From NCBI GenBank assembly GCA_963748985.1, contig CAVVKQ010000027.1, forward strand, positions 1 through 64,000: a stretch of 64,000 nucleotides of DNA, read 5' to 3'. The position numbers and the translations under genes were made by a program. Below the pieces are notes generated by a model. The model ran no database searches. It saw only the letters and a program-made list of their open reading frames with translations, and was not told the origin of the DNA. Shown here one piece after another: positions 33,669-42,741 of the stretch. Origin of the DNA: RPQJ01 sp963748985. Lineage in GTDB: Bacteria > Pseudomonadota > Gammaproteobacteria > Steroidobacterales > Steroidobacteraceae. Each line of letters opens with the position of its first letter. Position 1 is the first letter of the stretch.

Positions 33669-35375
33669 ATGAGCCGACGCAAAGTAGATACCCGCCCGTA
33701 TTCGAAGCTCGTGTTCGACGGCGTCAAGCAGACGGCCAGCCGGGCGATGCTGCGCGCCGTCGGCTACGACGACCGCGACTTCAAGAAGCCGCAGGTCGGC
33801 ATCGCCTCGACGTGGAGCAACCTCACGCCCTGCAACATGCACATCGACAAGCTGGCCGAAGCGGCCGCGAAGGGGGCCAACGCGGCGGGGGGCAAGAGCA
33901 CCACGTTCGGCACGATCACCGTGTCCGACGGCATCTCGATGGGCACGCCCGGCATGCGGTATTCGCTCGTATCCCGCGAAGTGATCGCGGACTCGATCGA
34001 GACCGTGGTCGGTGCGCAGGGCTTCGATGGCCTGGTCGCGATTGGCGGCTGCGACAAGAACATGCCGGGTTGCATGATGGCCATCGCGCGGCTCGATCGT
34101 CCCGCTGTATTCGTATACGGCGGTACGATCAAACCGGGCGAGAAGAAGCGCGACGTGGTTTCGGTCTTCGAGGCCGTCGGCGCGCACGCGGCCGGGGTGA
34201 TCAGCGACAAGCAGCTCAAGGAAGTCGAGCGCACGGCCATTCCCGGCGCGGGCAGCTGCGGTGGCATGTACACGGCCAATACCATGGCGTCGGCGATCGA
34301 AGCGCTCGGCATGAGTCTCGCGAACAGTTCCGCGCAGGAGGCCGTCTCGCGTAACAAGCGCAACGATGCGGAGCGGGCCGGGCGCGCCGTCGTCAACCTG
34401 ATCAAGCTCGGCATCAAGCCGTCGATGATCCTCACGCGCGCAGCCTTCGAGAACGCAATCGTCGTCACGATCGCGCTTGGCGGTTCCACCAATGCCGTGC
34501 TGCACCTGCTGGCGATCGCTCACGCGGCGGGTGTGCCGCTCGAACTCGACGATTTCACGCGCATCGGGGCGAAGGTGCCGGTACTTGCCGACCTGCGGCC
34601 GAGTGGCAAGTACTCGATGTCGGAACTCATCCGCATCGGCGGCATCCAGCCGCTGATGAAGTCATTGCTCGACGCCGGCATGCTGCACGGCGACTGCCTG
34701 ACGGTCACCGGCAAGGCCTTGCGCGAAAACCTGGCGCGCGTAAAGCCGTATCCGAGCGGACAGGACATGGTTCGGCCGCTCACGAACCCGCTCAAGCGCG
34801 AGAGTCACCTCGTCGTGCTCTACGGCAATCTCGCGCCGGAAGGCGCGGTGGCGAAGATCAGCGGCAAGGAAGGCCTCAAGTTCACGGGACGCGCTCGTGT
34901 CTTCGATGGCGAGGAGGCGACGCTGCAGGCGATTCTCGACGGCACCGTGCGTGCGGGCGAGGTTCTGGTCGTGCGTTATGAAGGGCCGCGCGGCGGCCCG
35001 GGCATGCGCGAGATGCTGAGTCCGACCGCTGCGATCATGGGCAAGGGCCTTGGCGACAAGGTTGCGCTGGTTACCGATGGGCGCTTCTCCGGCGGCAGCC
35101 ACGGCTTCGTCGTGGGCCACGTCTCGCCCGAGGCGGCGCTGGGCGGCCCGCTCGCGCTGGTGCATGACGGCGACTCCATCAGTATCGACGCGACGACGCG
35201 TGCCGTGACGCTGCACGTTGCCGCCGATGTCCTGGTCGAGCGTCGCGCGAACTGGCGACCACGCGCTCCGTATGCGACGCGCGGAGTGCTCGCCAAGTAC
35301 GCGGAACTGGTGAGCAGCGCATCACTGGGCGCAGTGACCGACCGGGGTTTGCAGGTGGCTGGACCGCGGGCCTGA
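33669..35375 (+). CDS. ilvD: Dihydroxy-acid dehydratase
   Basis: This 568-residue iron-sulfur enzyme makes the 2-keto acids for isoleucine and valine. The cluster cysteines lie in TPCNMHID, GGCDKNMPGC and GAGSCGGMYTANTM. The C-terminal GRFSGGSHGFVVGHVSPEA is the swivel-domain signature. The ATG at 33669 has GGAG 9 bp upstream. It is of the shorter IlvD/Edd subtype and stands apart from ilvC-leu, on the other strand. Confidence 0.95.
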   Translation: MSRRKVDTRPYSKLVFDGVKQTASRAMLRAVGYDDRDFKKPQVGIASTWSNLTPCNMHIDKLAEAAAKGANAAGGKSTTFGTITVSDGISMGTPGMRYSLVSREVIADSIETVVGAQGFDGLVAIGGCDKNMPGCMMAIARLDRPAVFVYGGTIKPGEKKRDVVSVFEAVGAHAAGVISDKQLKEVERTAIPGAGSCGGMYTANTMASAIEALGMSLANSSAQEAVSRNKRNDAERAGRAVVNLIKLGIKPSMILTRAAFENAIVVTIALGGSTNAVLHLLAIAHAAGVPLELDDFTRIGAKVPVLADLRPSGKYSMSELIRIGGIQPLMKSLLDAGMLHGDCLTVTGKALRENLARVKPYPSGQDMVRPLTNPLKRESHLVVLYGNLAPEGAVAKISGKEGLKFTGRARVFDGEEATLQAILDGTVRAGEVLVVRYEGPRGGPGMREMLSPTAAIMGKGLGDKVALVTDGRFSGGSHGFVVGHVSPEAALGGPLALVHDGDSISIDATTRAVTLHVAADVLVERRANWRPRAPYATRGVLAKYAELVSSASLGAVTDRGLQVAGPRA

Positions 35376-35696
35376 ACGATCCGGCATGGAGTTCGCACGG
35401 CACAAGTATTGTGTTGCTCCATTCGCGTCGGTAAAGTCGCGACCGCCGTCAGAAGAAGAAGGACCGGCTGCACCTGCACCGGAACGGATTTGCTTCGTGT
35501 TGCGACGCAGCATGAGTCGAGTACGTCGACGGTTTTTCAGGGAGGCACGAAATGACTGGCTCGGCAAGAGCCTGCGTCGTCCTTCGCGGCAAGCGTCAGG
35601 GGTTGCGAGGGTGGTTGTGGTCTTGTAGTGTCGTCGGTCCCGGGGAGGACGCGGCTGAGGCCGGTGCATCCGTGCGCCCAGAGTAGTGGAGGGGAA
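35376..35696. promoter_or_regulatory. Upstream region and promoter of tonB-exbBDD
   Basis: This 321-bp gap holds a promoter-like pair, TTGTGT (35409-35414) and TAAAGT (35432-35437), spaced by 17 bp. An open frame at 35386-35628 has no recognisable protein pattern. No Fur-box-like sequence is evident. Confidence 0.5.
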
Positions 35697-36350
35697 GTGG
35701 CTTACAGTTATTCGATCGACGATCCGGCCAAGAACAGCAAGCGAACGCTTGCCTTCATCCTGACCGTCCTGATCCATGTCTTTTTCTTCTGGATCCTCGC
35801 GTCTGGTCTCGGTGCCAAGATGGTCCAGACGGTCATGGGTCCGGTCGAGACGAAGATGATTGAAGAGCTTCCCGACGACGACAAGGAACCGCCGCCGCCG
35901 CCGCCGGACATCGAGCAGCCGCCGCCGTACGTGCCACCTCCGGAAGTTTCCATCGACCTGGCGATCGACACCGGCCCCACCACCGCCATCTCGAACGTAA
36001 CCTCCGAGCGGCCCGTTGCGGCACCGCCGCCGCCGCCGAAACCGGTCGAGCGTGCCTCCGTCAAGACCCCGCCTTCCGCAACCGGCAAGGGTTCGCGCAC
36101 ATCGCTGCCGGAATACCCGCCGGCCTCGCGCCGCGCTGGCGAAGCCGGCACGGTGCAGCTGCGCTGCTTCGTCAAGGAAGACGGTCGCTGCAGCGAAGTC
36201 ACCATCGTGAAGAGCAGCGGCTTCGACAAACTGGACGAAGCCGCCGTGAAGGAAGTCCAGCGCAACTGGAAGTTCGTCCCGGGCAAGGAAGACGGTAAAC
36301 CGGTGGCCATGTGGCACACCTTCGCCGTGACCTTCAAGCTGACCGATTGA
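35697..36350 (+). CDS. tonB: TonB family energy transducer
   Basis: This 217-residue protein has one N-terminal membrane anchor (about residues 18-40, LAFILTVLIHVFFFWILA). A proline-rich periplasmic linker follows (EPPPPPPDIEQPPPYVPPP, then a second Pro run). The C-terminal TonB domain (SLPEYPPASRRAGEAGTVQL onward) contacts TonB-dependent receptors. The start is a GTG at 35697 directly after GGAGGGGAA. It heads the tonB-exbB-exbD-exbD2 operon. Confidence 0.92.
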   Translation: MAYSYSIDDPAKNSKRTLAFILTVLIHVFFFWILASGLGAKMVQTVMGPVETKMIEELPDDDKEPPPPPPDIEQPPPYVPPPEVSIDLAIDTGPTTAISNVTSERPVAAPPPPPKPVERASVKTPPSATGKGSRTSLPEYPPASRRAGEAGTVQLRCFVKEDGRCSEVTIVKSSGFDKLDEAAVKEVQRNWKFVPGKEDGKPVAMWHTFAVTFKLTD

Positions 36351-36419
36351 TCCTCGAAAGTTGATCCATCCCTGAACTCATCGTCGTATCAGTAGAAACA
36401 GACACAGGAACAGATTTCA

Positions 36420-37145
36420 ATGGCCACCGAAAGCGTAACCGTCGACAACCCTTACGGAATTGGCGCCCTCTGGGCACAGGGCGACTTTGTCGCGAAGGGC
36501 GTAATGGTCCTGCTCGTCATCATGTCTGCTTATTCCTGGTTCATCATTTTCACCAAGTGGTGGGAACAGCGTCGCCTGCTGTCGCAGGCACACGAGGCCG
36601 AGAAGAACTTCTGGGCCGCCGACAACATCAAGACCGGCCTGAACAAGCTGTCCGGCAAGGGCAACATCTTCAAGGGCATGGCCGCCGAGGCGATCGACGC
36701 CGCGGAGCACCATGACACGCGGCTGACGCAGCAGGTGCCGCTGCACGAGTGGATCGACAACGTGCTTGCCCGCGCCACGGCCCGCATCAACAGCGCGCTG
36801 TCGACGCAGCTGCCGTTCCTGGCCACCACCGGTTCGACGGCGCCATTCATCGGCCTGTTCGGCACGGTGTGGGGCATCTACCACGCGCTCGTCGCAATCG
36901 GCGTGGCCGGCCAGGCTTCGATCGACAAGGTCGCGGGTCCCGTCGGCGAAGCGCTCATCATGACTGCAATCGGTCTCGCGGTCGCGGTGCCAGCGGTGCT
37001 CGGCTACAACTTCCTGCTTGGCCGTAACAAGCAGATCATGGAGCGCGTCAAGCTCTTCTCGAACGACCTCGAGCAGGTGATCGTCAGTGGTTCGCGCATC
37101 GAAGGCGCCGGTGCCAAGGTCATCTCGGGCGGCGCGAAGAAGTAA
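36420..37145 (+). CDS. exbB: ExbB/TolQ-type proton channel subunit
   Basis: This 241-residue inner-membrane protein of the MotA/TolQ/ExbB family has three membrane spans (about residues 25-45, 130-155 and 175-195). The TGSTAPFIGLFGTVWGIYHA segment in the second span is the family signature. With ExbD it uses the proton gradient to energise TonB. It starts 69 bp after tonB. Confidence 0.95.
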   Translation: MATESVTVDNPYGIGALWAQGDFVAKGVMVLLVIMSAYSWFIIFTKWWEQRRLLSQAHEAEKNFWAADNIKTGLNKLSGKGNIFKGMAAEAIDAAEHHDTRLTQQVPLHEWIDNVLARATARINSALSTQLPFLATTGSTAPFIGLFGTVWGIYHALVAIGVAGQASIDKVAGPVGEALIMTAIGLAVAVPAVLGYNFLLGRNKQIMERVKLFSNDLEQVIVSGSRIEGAGAKVISGGAKK

Positions 37146-37187
37146 TCGAGCGCAGGCCCTTACAAGCCGCTGGAGACAGAAGCCACC

Positions 37188-37625
37188 ATGAGCATGAACG
37201 TATCCTCGAGCGACTCGGAAGTCGACGAGAAGCCGATGTCGGAGATCAACACCACGCCGCTCGTGGACGTGATGCTGGTGATGCTCATCATCTTCCTGAT
37301 CACCATTCCCGTGATCACGCAGTCGGTGAAGGTGGAACTGCCGAAGGCGGCGAACATCCCGACCCAGACGAAGCCCGAAAATATCAACATCGCAGTTGAT
37401 GCGCAGGGCAACATCTTCTGGAACACGGCGATGGTTCCGACACAGGAGGCGCTGCTCGAGCGGCTCAAGTCGGTTGCCGTGATGGATCCCCAACCCGAAA
37501 TCCATGTTCGCGGCGACCGTGCCACGGCCTATGAGCATGTCGGCCGGGTGATGGTGCTGTGCCAGCGGGCTGGCATCCTGAAGGTCGGTTTCATCACTGA
37601 ACCTGATCGCGCCCTGGCGCGCTGA
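37188..37625 (+). CDS. exbD: ExbD/TolR biopolymer transport protein 1
   Basis: This 145-residue protein has a single N-terminal span (about residues 25-45) containing the functional Asp in INTTPLVDVMLVMLIIFLIT. The periplasmic domain is of the TolR/ExbD type. It is the first of two ExbD paralogues, 42 bp after exbB. Confidence 0.95.
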   Translation: MSMNVSSSDSEVDEKPMSEINTTPLVDVMLVMLIIFLITIPVITQSVKVELPKAANIPTQTKPENINIAVDAQGNIFWNTAMVPTQEALLERLKSVAVMDPQPEIHVRGDRATAYEHVGRVMVLCQRAGILKVGFITEPDRALAR

Positions 37626-37646
37626 GCCGCTGCAGGAGTCTGAACG

Positions 37647-38063
37647 ATGAGTATGAGTATTGGTGGCGGCGGCGAAGACGAGCCGATGATGGAAATGAAC
37701 ATGACGCCGTTGATCGACGTCCTGCTCGTTCTCCTGGTCATGTTCATCATCACGATTCCGGTGATGACGCACGCGGTGAAGCTGGACATGCCGCGCCCGA
37801 ACAACGCGGCGAAGCTGAGCGATCCGGTGGTGATCAACCTCGAGATCGACTTCGATGGCACGGTGCTCTGGAACGGTTCGCCGGTGACTGTAGACTCGCT
37901 CGACGGCTATTTCCGTCGCGAAGCGGCCAACGACCCGCAGCCTGAGCTGCACATCCGCCCGAACAAGCGCGCTTCGTACGATATCGTCGCGCGCGTCCTG
38001 GCAGCTGCGCAGCGCAACGGGTTGCTCAAGATCGGCTTCGTCGGCAACGAGCAGTTCATGTAG
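37647..38063 (+). CDS. exbD2: ExbD/TolR biopolymer transport protein 2
   Basis: This 138-residue paralogue of the preceding gene has MNMTPLIDVLLVLLVMFIIT at about residues 15-34 with the conserved Asp. Two exbD genes after exbB are typical of Xanthomonas-type systems. An intrinsic terminator follows 54 bp downstream. Confidence 0.95.
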   Translation: MSMSIGGGGEDEPMMEMNMTPLIDVLLVLLVMFIITIPVMTHAVKLDMPRPNNAAKLSDPVVINLEIDFDGTVLWNGSPVTVDSLDGYFRREAANDPQPELHIRPNKRASYDIVARVLAAAQRNGLLKIGFVGNEQFM

Positions 38064-38117
38064 GTAACGGGTTGTCGTCATCTGCCTGGCGGCGGTGGCG
38101 GCATCGGATCAAAGGGG

Positions 38118-38149
38118 GCTGCCGGGGCGAAGAGCTCCGGCGGCTTTTT
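38118..38149 (+). terminator. Terminator of tonB-exbB-exbD-exbD2
   Basis: The stem GCTGCCGGGGC (38118-38128) pairs with GCTCCGGCGGC (38134-38144), counting two G-U pairs, and is followed by T5. Confidence 0.85.
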
Positions 38150-38187
38150 CCTTGTCAGCGGGACTAAAACTCCCAGTGAGGAATTCG

Positions 38188-39407
38188 ATGAGCAAGGCGA
38201 GTTTCGTTCTCACCGGTGCGCTCGCGATGGCGGGCTGGGTCGGTGTCGCCGGCACTTTGCTGGTGGTCCCTGCAACCGCGCAAGCGCAGCAGAAGGTCAG
38301 CCAGAAGGTCGGAGTGCCGCTCAAGGCGGCGCAGGAAAACATCTCCAAGAAGAAGTGGGATGCCGCGCTGGGCAAGATCAAGGAGGCGGACGCTGCGCCG
38401 GGCAAGACGGCGTTCGACCAGTACAAGATCAACGAGATGCTGTGGTACGTGTACCTGCAGCAGGGCCGCAATGCCGACGCGGCGCGCGTGCTCGAAGGCC
38501 AGATCGCTTCCGGCCAGATGCCGGCGAGCGAGAAGGTGACGCGGACCAAGACCCTGGCGCAGCTCTACGCCCGCGCGGGCAGCTACGGCAAGGCCGCTGC
38601 AACAGCACAGCAGTACCTGAAGTCCGTTCCGGGCGACAAGGACATGCAGTTGCTGGTTGCCAACGCGTATTACCAGCAGAAGGACTACAAGGGCGCGATC
38701 GCGGCGGCGGATCGTGTCCTGAAGGGCGGCGGCACGCCAAACCAGGACCTGCTGCAGCTCGTCCTGCGCTCGAACTACGAGCTCGGTGATTCTGCCGGCA
38801 CGGCGAAGGCGCTCGACCAGTTGCTGAAGTACTATCCGTCGACCGACACGTGGGAGCGCGTGCTCGACGGCTACCTGAAGACGACCAAGCACGACCACGC
38901 GTTGATGGCGCTGTATCGCCTGGCTGAGGATGTGGGCGCGCTCAGAGACGGCTCGGCAGTACACCGACATGACGCAGGCCCTCATCATCGCCGGGTTTCG
39001 GCCAGGAAGCCGAACGCGTGATGCAGAAGGGAATCGACGCCAGCCTGTTTGCAGGCGACGAGGCGACGCGTGCCAAGCGCACGATCGACGCCGCCAAGCG
39101 CAAGGCTGATGTCGAGCGCGTGGCCCTGCCGAAGGCGGCTGGAGCGCTTGCCGCGGCGAAGACCGGCGACGAGATCGAGAAGGTCGGCGAGCTGTATTTC
39201 AGCTCGGGTGACTACGCGAACGCGTCGGCCGCGCTGCAGAAGGCCGTCACCAAGGGCGGTCTGTCGGATGCGGACAGCGCGCAGATGCTGCTCGGCATCG
39301 CGCTCAAGCGCAAGGGCGACAAGGCCGGTGCAGCGAAGGCGTTCGAGCTGGTCAAGGATCCGCAGTTCGCCGAGATCGCGAAACTCTGGAAGATCGCCGC
39401 ACGCTGA
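38188..39407 (+). pseudogene. Secreted TPR-repeat protein with two +1 frameshifts
   Basis: A signal peptide (about residues 1-34, ending ATAQAQQ) is followed by tetratricopeptide-like helices. The frame is lost after ALRDGS and resumes from EAERVMQKGIDASLF in another frame. Removing one G at 38955-38956 and one C at 38999 yields a continuous 405-residue protein. That product aligns along its full length with the intact paralogue at 40778-42058 (YRL...D..L, then RGMSANLFQGD versus KGIDASLFAGD). The gene follows tonB-exbBDD and ends in a good terminator, so a role linked to that system is possible. Confidence 0.85.
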
Positions 39408-39448
39408 CATGCCGGCGCGTCAATGCGCCGCAGTTGGTTGAGAACGAG

Positions 39449-39478
39449 AGGGCACGGACGCAAGTTCGTGCCCTTTTT
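39449..39478 (+). terminator. Intrinsic terminator after the TPR gene
   Basis: AGGGCACGGA (39449-39458) pairs with TTCGTGCCCT (39465-39474) with one mismatch and runs into T5. Confidence 0.88.
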
Positions 39479-39537
39479 CTATGGCGCAGTCACTGATCTA
39501 CGCTGCCCCGCACGAGCGGAGGTTCTGTAAGGGCGTT

Positions 39538-39601
39538 CGTTCCGGGTCTTCCCCGGGCGAGCGGAAAGGCAGACACGCTCGCCCGGGGAAGACCCGGAAC
39601 G
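39538..39601. repeat. Constant-loop palindrome, copy B
   Basis: A perfect 23-bp stem (39540-39562 with 39577-39599), extendable by two pairs, encloses exactly the 14-nt loop GGAAAGGCAGACAC. It lies between the TPR gene terminator and the 3' end of the antitoxin gene. No U-tract flanks it. Confidence 0.92.
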
Positions 39602-39609
39602 GTCCGAGG

Positions 39610-39900
39610 TCATGCCGCTATCCGTGTCACCCGCAGCGATTTCCTTCGCTTCTCGGCCTGCCACAGATCGTACTGGATCTGCTGGTTAAGCCAACTCTCC
39701 GCCGAGGTATCGAATGCGATGGACAGTCGAACAGCCATCTCCGGGCTGATCCCGGCTCGACAGTTGAGAATCGACGAAAGCGTCTTGCGACTGACGCCCA
39801 GGGCTTTGGCGGCGTCCGTCACCGACATGCCCAGGGGCTCGAAGCAGAGTTCACGCAGAACTTCGCCCGGGTGCGGAGGGTTGTGCATTCGACGAGTCAT
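39610..39900 (-). CDS. higA: HigA-type antitoxin (Xre/VapI family)
   Basis: This 96-residue protein opens with the HigA hallmark NPPHPGEVLRE. Its Xre helix-turn-helix (MSVTDAAKALGVSRKTLSSI) is followed by the typical SPEMAVRLSIAFDTSAESWL. It should neutralise HigB and repress the operon. It starts one base after the toxin gene's stop, in the usual toxin-first order. Confidence 0.93.
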   Translation of the reverse strand: MTRRMHNPPHPGEVLRELCFEPLGMSVTDAAKALGVSRKTLSSILNCRAGISPEMAVRLSIAFDTSAESWLNQQIQYDLWQAEKRRKSLRVTRIAA

Positions 39901-39901
39901 G

Positions 39902-40177
39902 TCAGTGATAGTCCTCGTAGTCGACCAAGACAGCATCTTTGCCGTCGAAGGTAAACGTGATTCTCCAGTTGCCACTGATGGTCACGGACCAACGCCCTTT
40001 CAGCTTGCCCTTGAGCTGATGCAGGTGCACCAGCAACGCTGTCCGGCAGATTGCCACAGCCGCACGTCGTCCCGAACTGATCGCATCGCCGGCGTGTTCG
40101 GCCGTTACTTGCCGGCGTGCGAGATTCTCGCGCTGCTGGCGAAAGCTGCTCGCGGCCTGAACGCTACGCGAAGTCAC
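39902..40177 (-). CDS. higB: HigB-type toxin, N-terminal half atypical
   Basis: The C-terminal half (from about residue 53: LHQLKGKLKGRWSVTISGNW, then RITFTF and VDYEDYH) matches HigB ribosome-dependent mRNA interferases closely. The first 50 residues do not show the family pattern (expected Phe/Leu-rich helices) although the total length of 91 is normal. A frame disturbance in the 5' half is possible, as in other genes of this window. A GTG at 40177 is the start used here. Whether the toxin is active cannot be told. Confidence 0.75.
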   Translation of the reverse strand: MTSRSVQAASSFRQQRENLARRQVTAEHAGDAISSGRRAAVAICRTALLVHLHQLKGKLKGRWSVTISGNWRITFTFDGKDAVLVDYEDYH

Positions 40178-40287
40178 GCAGCCAGGCAGCGACTGTCTTG
40201 CAGTTTGCCTGGAATCCCGCCAGAACGTACCCGCATTGCACTCCCGGCACCCGAGCCGACGACACCGCCCAATCCGCGACCTCGAAC

Positions 40288-40689
40288 TCAGCGCGGCAGC
40301 GCATACGTGCCGACGGCATGCGCGACCGGCTCATCGCTGCCGGCCGAGTAAAGCCACACTTCGCCGACCGCGAGCGAGCGGCCTGATTTCATGAGCTTGC
40401 ACACGCCGACGATGTCCTGACCCGACGCGGGTTTGCGCAGGAAGTTGACCGTCAGGCTCGTCGTCACGGCGAGCGGGACGATCCCGAGTCGACCGAAGAT
40501 CGCGACGTAGAGTGCCGCGTCCGCAACTGCCATGAGCACGGGGCCAGCGACGGTACCGCCCGGTCGCAACTCCTCGATGCCGATCTTGTGCCGTACGGTG
40601 GCGGAGTCCGCGTCCACGGCTTCGATCGACACTTTGCTCTGCGGAAACGATTCCGCCATGAAATCACTGATCTGCTGCAGCGTCGCCAC
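40288..40689 (-). CDS. PaaI-family hotdog thioesterase
   Basis: This 133-residue hotdog-fold protein has the segment LRPGGTVAGPVLMAVADAALYVAI, which corresponds to the catalytic helix region of PaaI/YdiI-type acyl-CoA thioesterases. TTSLTVNFLRKPASGQD follows. The usual HGG is replaced by PGG, so the exact mechanism or activity is open. The acyl-CoA substrate is unknown. Confidence 0.85.
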   Translation of the reverse strand: MATLQQISDFMAESFPQSKVSIEAVDADSATVRHKIGIEELRPGGTVAGPVLMAVADAALYVAIFGRLGIVPLAVTTSLTVNFLRKPASGQDIVGVCKLMKSGRSLAVGEVWLYSAGSDEPVAHAVGTYALPR

Positions 40690-40721
40690 GTTGATTGTCC
40701 AGGGAAAGAATGCTGCCCAAG

Positions 40722-40754
40722 AAAAAGGCCCCGCGGGTGGATGCCCGCGGGGCC
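40722..40754 (-). terminator. Intrinsic terminator of the second TPR gene
   Basis: GGCCCCGCGGG (40727-40737) and CCCGCGGGGCC (40744-40754) form an 11-bp perfect stem. The A5 at 40722-40726 gives a U-tract on the minus-strand transcript. Confidence 0.88.
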
Positions 40755-40777
40755 CAGGGTCCTTGCCGCGAGCCGGA

Positions 40778-42058
40778 TCAGCCAGCCGCAGGAGCAGGAG
40801 CAGCGGCAGGCGCCGCCGTATCGAGCTTGAGCATCCACAGCCTCGCGATGTCGGTCATTGCCGGCGCCTTGACCGCGTCGAACGCGGCGCGTGCTTCGGT
40901 CAGCTTGCCGAGGCGGGAATTGGCGATACCCACGAGCATGTTTGCGTCGTCCGCATCGGCCACGCCGCCCTTCGCGAGGCCCTTCTGGATCGCGTCGACC
41001 GCGTTGGCGTAGTCCCCCGCGCTGAAATACAGCTTGCCGATGGCGACCATCTGCGTGCCAGTCTTCGCCGCCGCAAGCTGTGCTGCCGCAGTGCCGAGGT
41101 CCTTGGCGTCGGCGGTCGCGCCGGTTCGGGCACGCTCGAGGTCCGCCTGCGCGCGCGCCTTCGAATCGCCCTGGAACAGGTTCGCCGACATGCCGCGTTC
41201 GAGAATCTGCTTGGCCTCGTTCGGGAAACCGGCATTGACCAGCGTGCTGCCCATCTCGGCGTATTCCTCGCCTTTGTCGAGCGTGTCGGTGTCGTTCATC
41301 AGGCGGTAGAGCGAGCGCAGGCCGCGGTCGTCCTTGGTACGGTAGAGCTGCGCATTGAGCAGGTCTTCCCAGTACTTCGGCGCTGGGTAATGACGCACGA
41401 GGCCTTCGAGCGAACGCATGATGCCGGGTTCGTCCTTCAGCTCGTAGTTCGAGCGCAAGGCGAGCAGCAGGGCCGCTTCGGCCGGCTTCGGGCTCGAAGC
41501 GATGAGCTGCTCCGAGGCAGCCTTCGCACCCTTGAAGTCATTCGACAGGTAGCGAGCCTGCGCGAGTGACAGGGCAATCTCCGCATCATTCGGATTGAGC
41601 TTCAGGTATTCGGTGCCGTTCGCGATCGCCTTGTCGTACTGCTTGTTCTGCAGGTTCATCTGCGTGAGCGCGCGCAACCGCTGCGGCTTGTCGGCGTCGG
41701 CCACGAGGCCCGTGGCCAGCGTGCGCTCGAGGATTTCGGCGGCCTTCAGGTAGTCCTTTTTCTGCAGGTAGATGTACCACCCAAGCTCGTCGACCATGAA
41801 AGCGTCATACGGCGTCTTGGGCTCGACGGCCTGCGCCGCCTGGATCTGGACGAGGGCTTCGTCCCAGTTCTTCGCGGTCATGGCGTTCTGTGCCGCCACG
41901 AGAGGCTTCTGCACTGCCGGGCTCAACTTCTGCTTGGCAGCTGGCTTTTCCTTTTCAGCCGCGACGGCGACCGAAACGGGCAGCAGCGAGCCGCCGGCCA
42001 CGCCGACGAGCCCGGCCGCAGCCAGGGCAGCCATCAACACGAGGTTCGCTTTCTTCAT
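40778..42058 (-). CDS. Secreted TPR-repeat protein (intact paralogue)
   Basis: This 426-residue protein has a signal peptide (MKKANLVLMAALAAAGLVG, cleavage near VAVAAE). Helical tetratricopeptide-like repeats extend to about residue 400, ending in an Ala/Pro tail. It is the intact relative of the gene at 38188-39407 and lies 1.4 kb away on the opposite strand. The second of two adjacent ATGs (42058) has the better distance to GAGAGG. It is likely periplasmic and its partner is unknown. Confidence 0.85.
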   Translation of the reverse strand: MKKANLVLMAALAAAGLVGVAGGSLLPVSVAVAAEKEKPAAKQKLSPAVQKPLVAAQNAMTAKNWDEALVQIQAAQAVEPKTPYDAFMVDELGWYIYLQKKDYLKAAEILERTLATGLVADADKPQRLRALTQMNLQNKQYDKAIANGTEYLKLNPNDAEIALSLAQARYLSNDFKGAKAASEQLIASSPKPAEAALLLALRSNYELKDEPGIMRSLEGLVRHYPAPKYWEDLLNAQLYRTKDDRGLRSLYRLMNDTDTLDKGEEYAEMGSTLVNAGFPNEAKQILERGMSANLFQGDSKARAQADLERARTGATADAKDLGTAAAQLAAAKTGTQMVAIGKLYFSAGDYANAVDAIQKGLAKGGVADADDANMLVGIANSRLGKLTEARAAFDAVKAPAMTDIARLWMLKLDTAAPAAAPAPAAG

Positions 42059-42081
42059 CATCGGCCTCTCGGGGCTATGGG

Positions 42082-42735
42082 TCAGGATGCCGCGCATTGT
42101 AGCGCCGCCAGTCCGGACAGGTAGCGCCTGGCCGTCTCCAGGCTCACGACTTCGGCGTACTTGGCCTGCAGGTCGAACAGGTTGGCTTCGTGGGGCGCCG
42201 GGTGCCGGTCGCCGACCGCATCGCGCACTACCCAGGGAATGAAGCCGTGCTGGCAGGCGTCGAGCGCGGTGGCCCGGATACAGCCACTCGTGGTAACCCC
42301 TGCGATCAGCAGGGTGTCGACGCCCAGGGCCGTGAGCGTGGACGACAGGGTGGTACCGAAAAAGGCACTGGCGTACTGCTTGGTGATCACGGTTTCACCG
42401 GCCACCGGCTCGAGCGCCGGATCGAACCGTGCCAGCTCAGGGTCGGCACCGTCGGCAAAACAGCCGAGGGCCGGGAGCTTGCGGAAAAAGACGCCACCGT
42501 CGCGGCCTCCGGCCTGGAAACGCACGTTGGTGTGCAGCACGGGGATGCCGGCATCGCGCGCAGCTTTCAGCAGCAAGGCACAGGCGTCGCGGGGCGTCTC
42601 GACGCCCGCATAGAGTGGCGAGCCGGGCTTGAGGTAAGCCATGACGAAGTCGACGACGATCAGCGCGGGCCGCTGGCCAGGCTGCAGTGCGTGGCCGAAA
42701 CCGCCACCGGCGTAGTTGTCCTCGAGGCTCGCCAT
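42082..42735 (-). CDS. Isochorismatase-fold cysteine hydrolase (carbamoylase-like) 1
   Basis: This 217-residue enzyme has the D-K-C triad of N-carbamoylsarcosine amidase-like hydrolases. Asp is in ALIVVDFVMAYL, Lys in ITKQYASAFFGTTL, and the nucleophile Cys in GVTTSGCIRATALDA. It probably hydrolyses an N-carbamoyl or amide bond. It follows the CoA-transferase gene by 6 bp, so both form one unit of the divergent catabolic cluster. A second, distinct family member is at 49112. Confidence 0.88.
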   Translation of the reverse strand: MASLEDNYAGGGFGHALQPGQRPALIVVDFVMAYLKPGSPLYAGVETPRDACALLLKAARDAGIPVLHTNVRFQAGGRDGGVFFRKLPALGCFADGADPELARFDPALEPVAGETVITKQYASAFFGTTLSSTLTALGVDTLLIAGVTTSGCIRATALDACQHGFIPWVVRDAVGDRHPAPHEANLFDLQAKYAEVVSLETARRYLSGLAALQCAAS

Positions 42736-42741
42736 CGGGTG

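Noticed and set aside
35386..35628. An 80-codon open frame before tonB
   Set aside because: It has no recognisable pattern or ribosome site and covers the promoter region of tonB.
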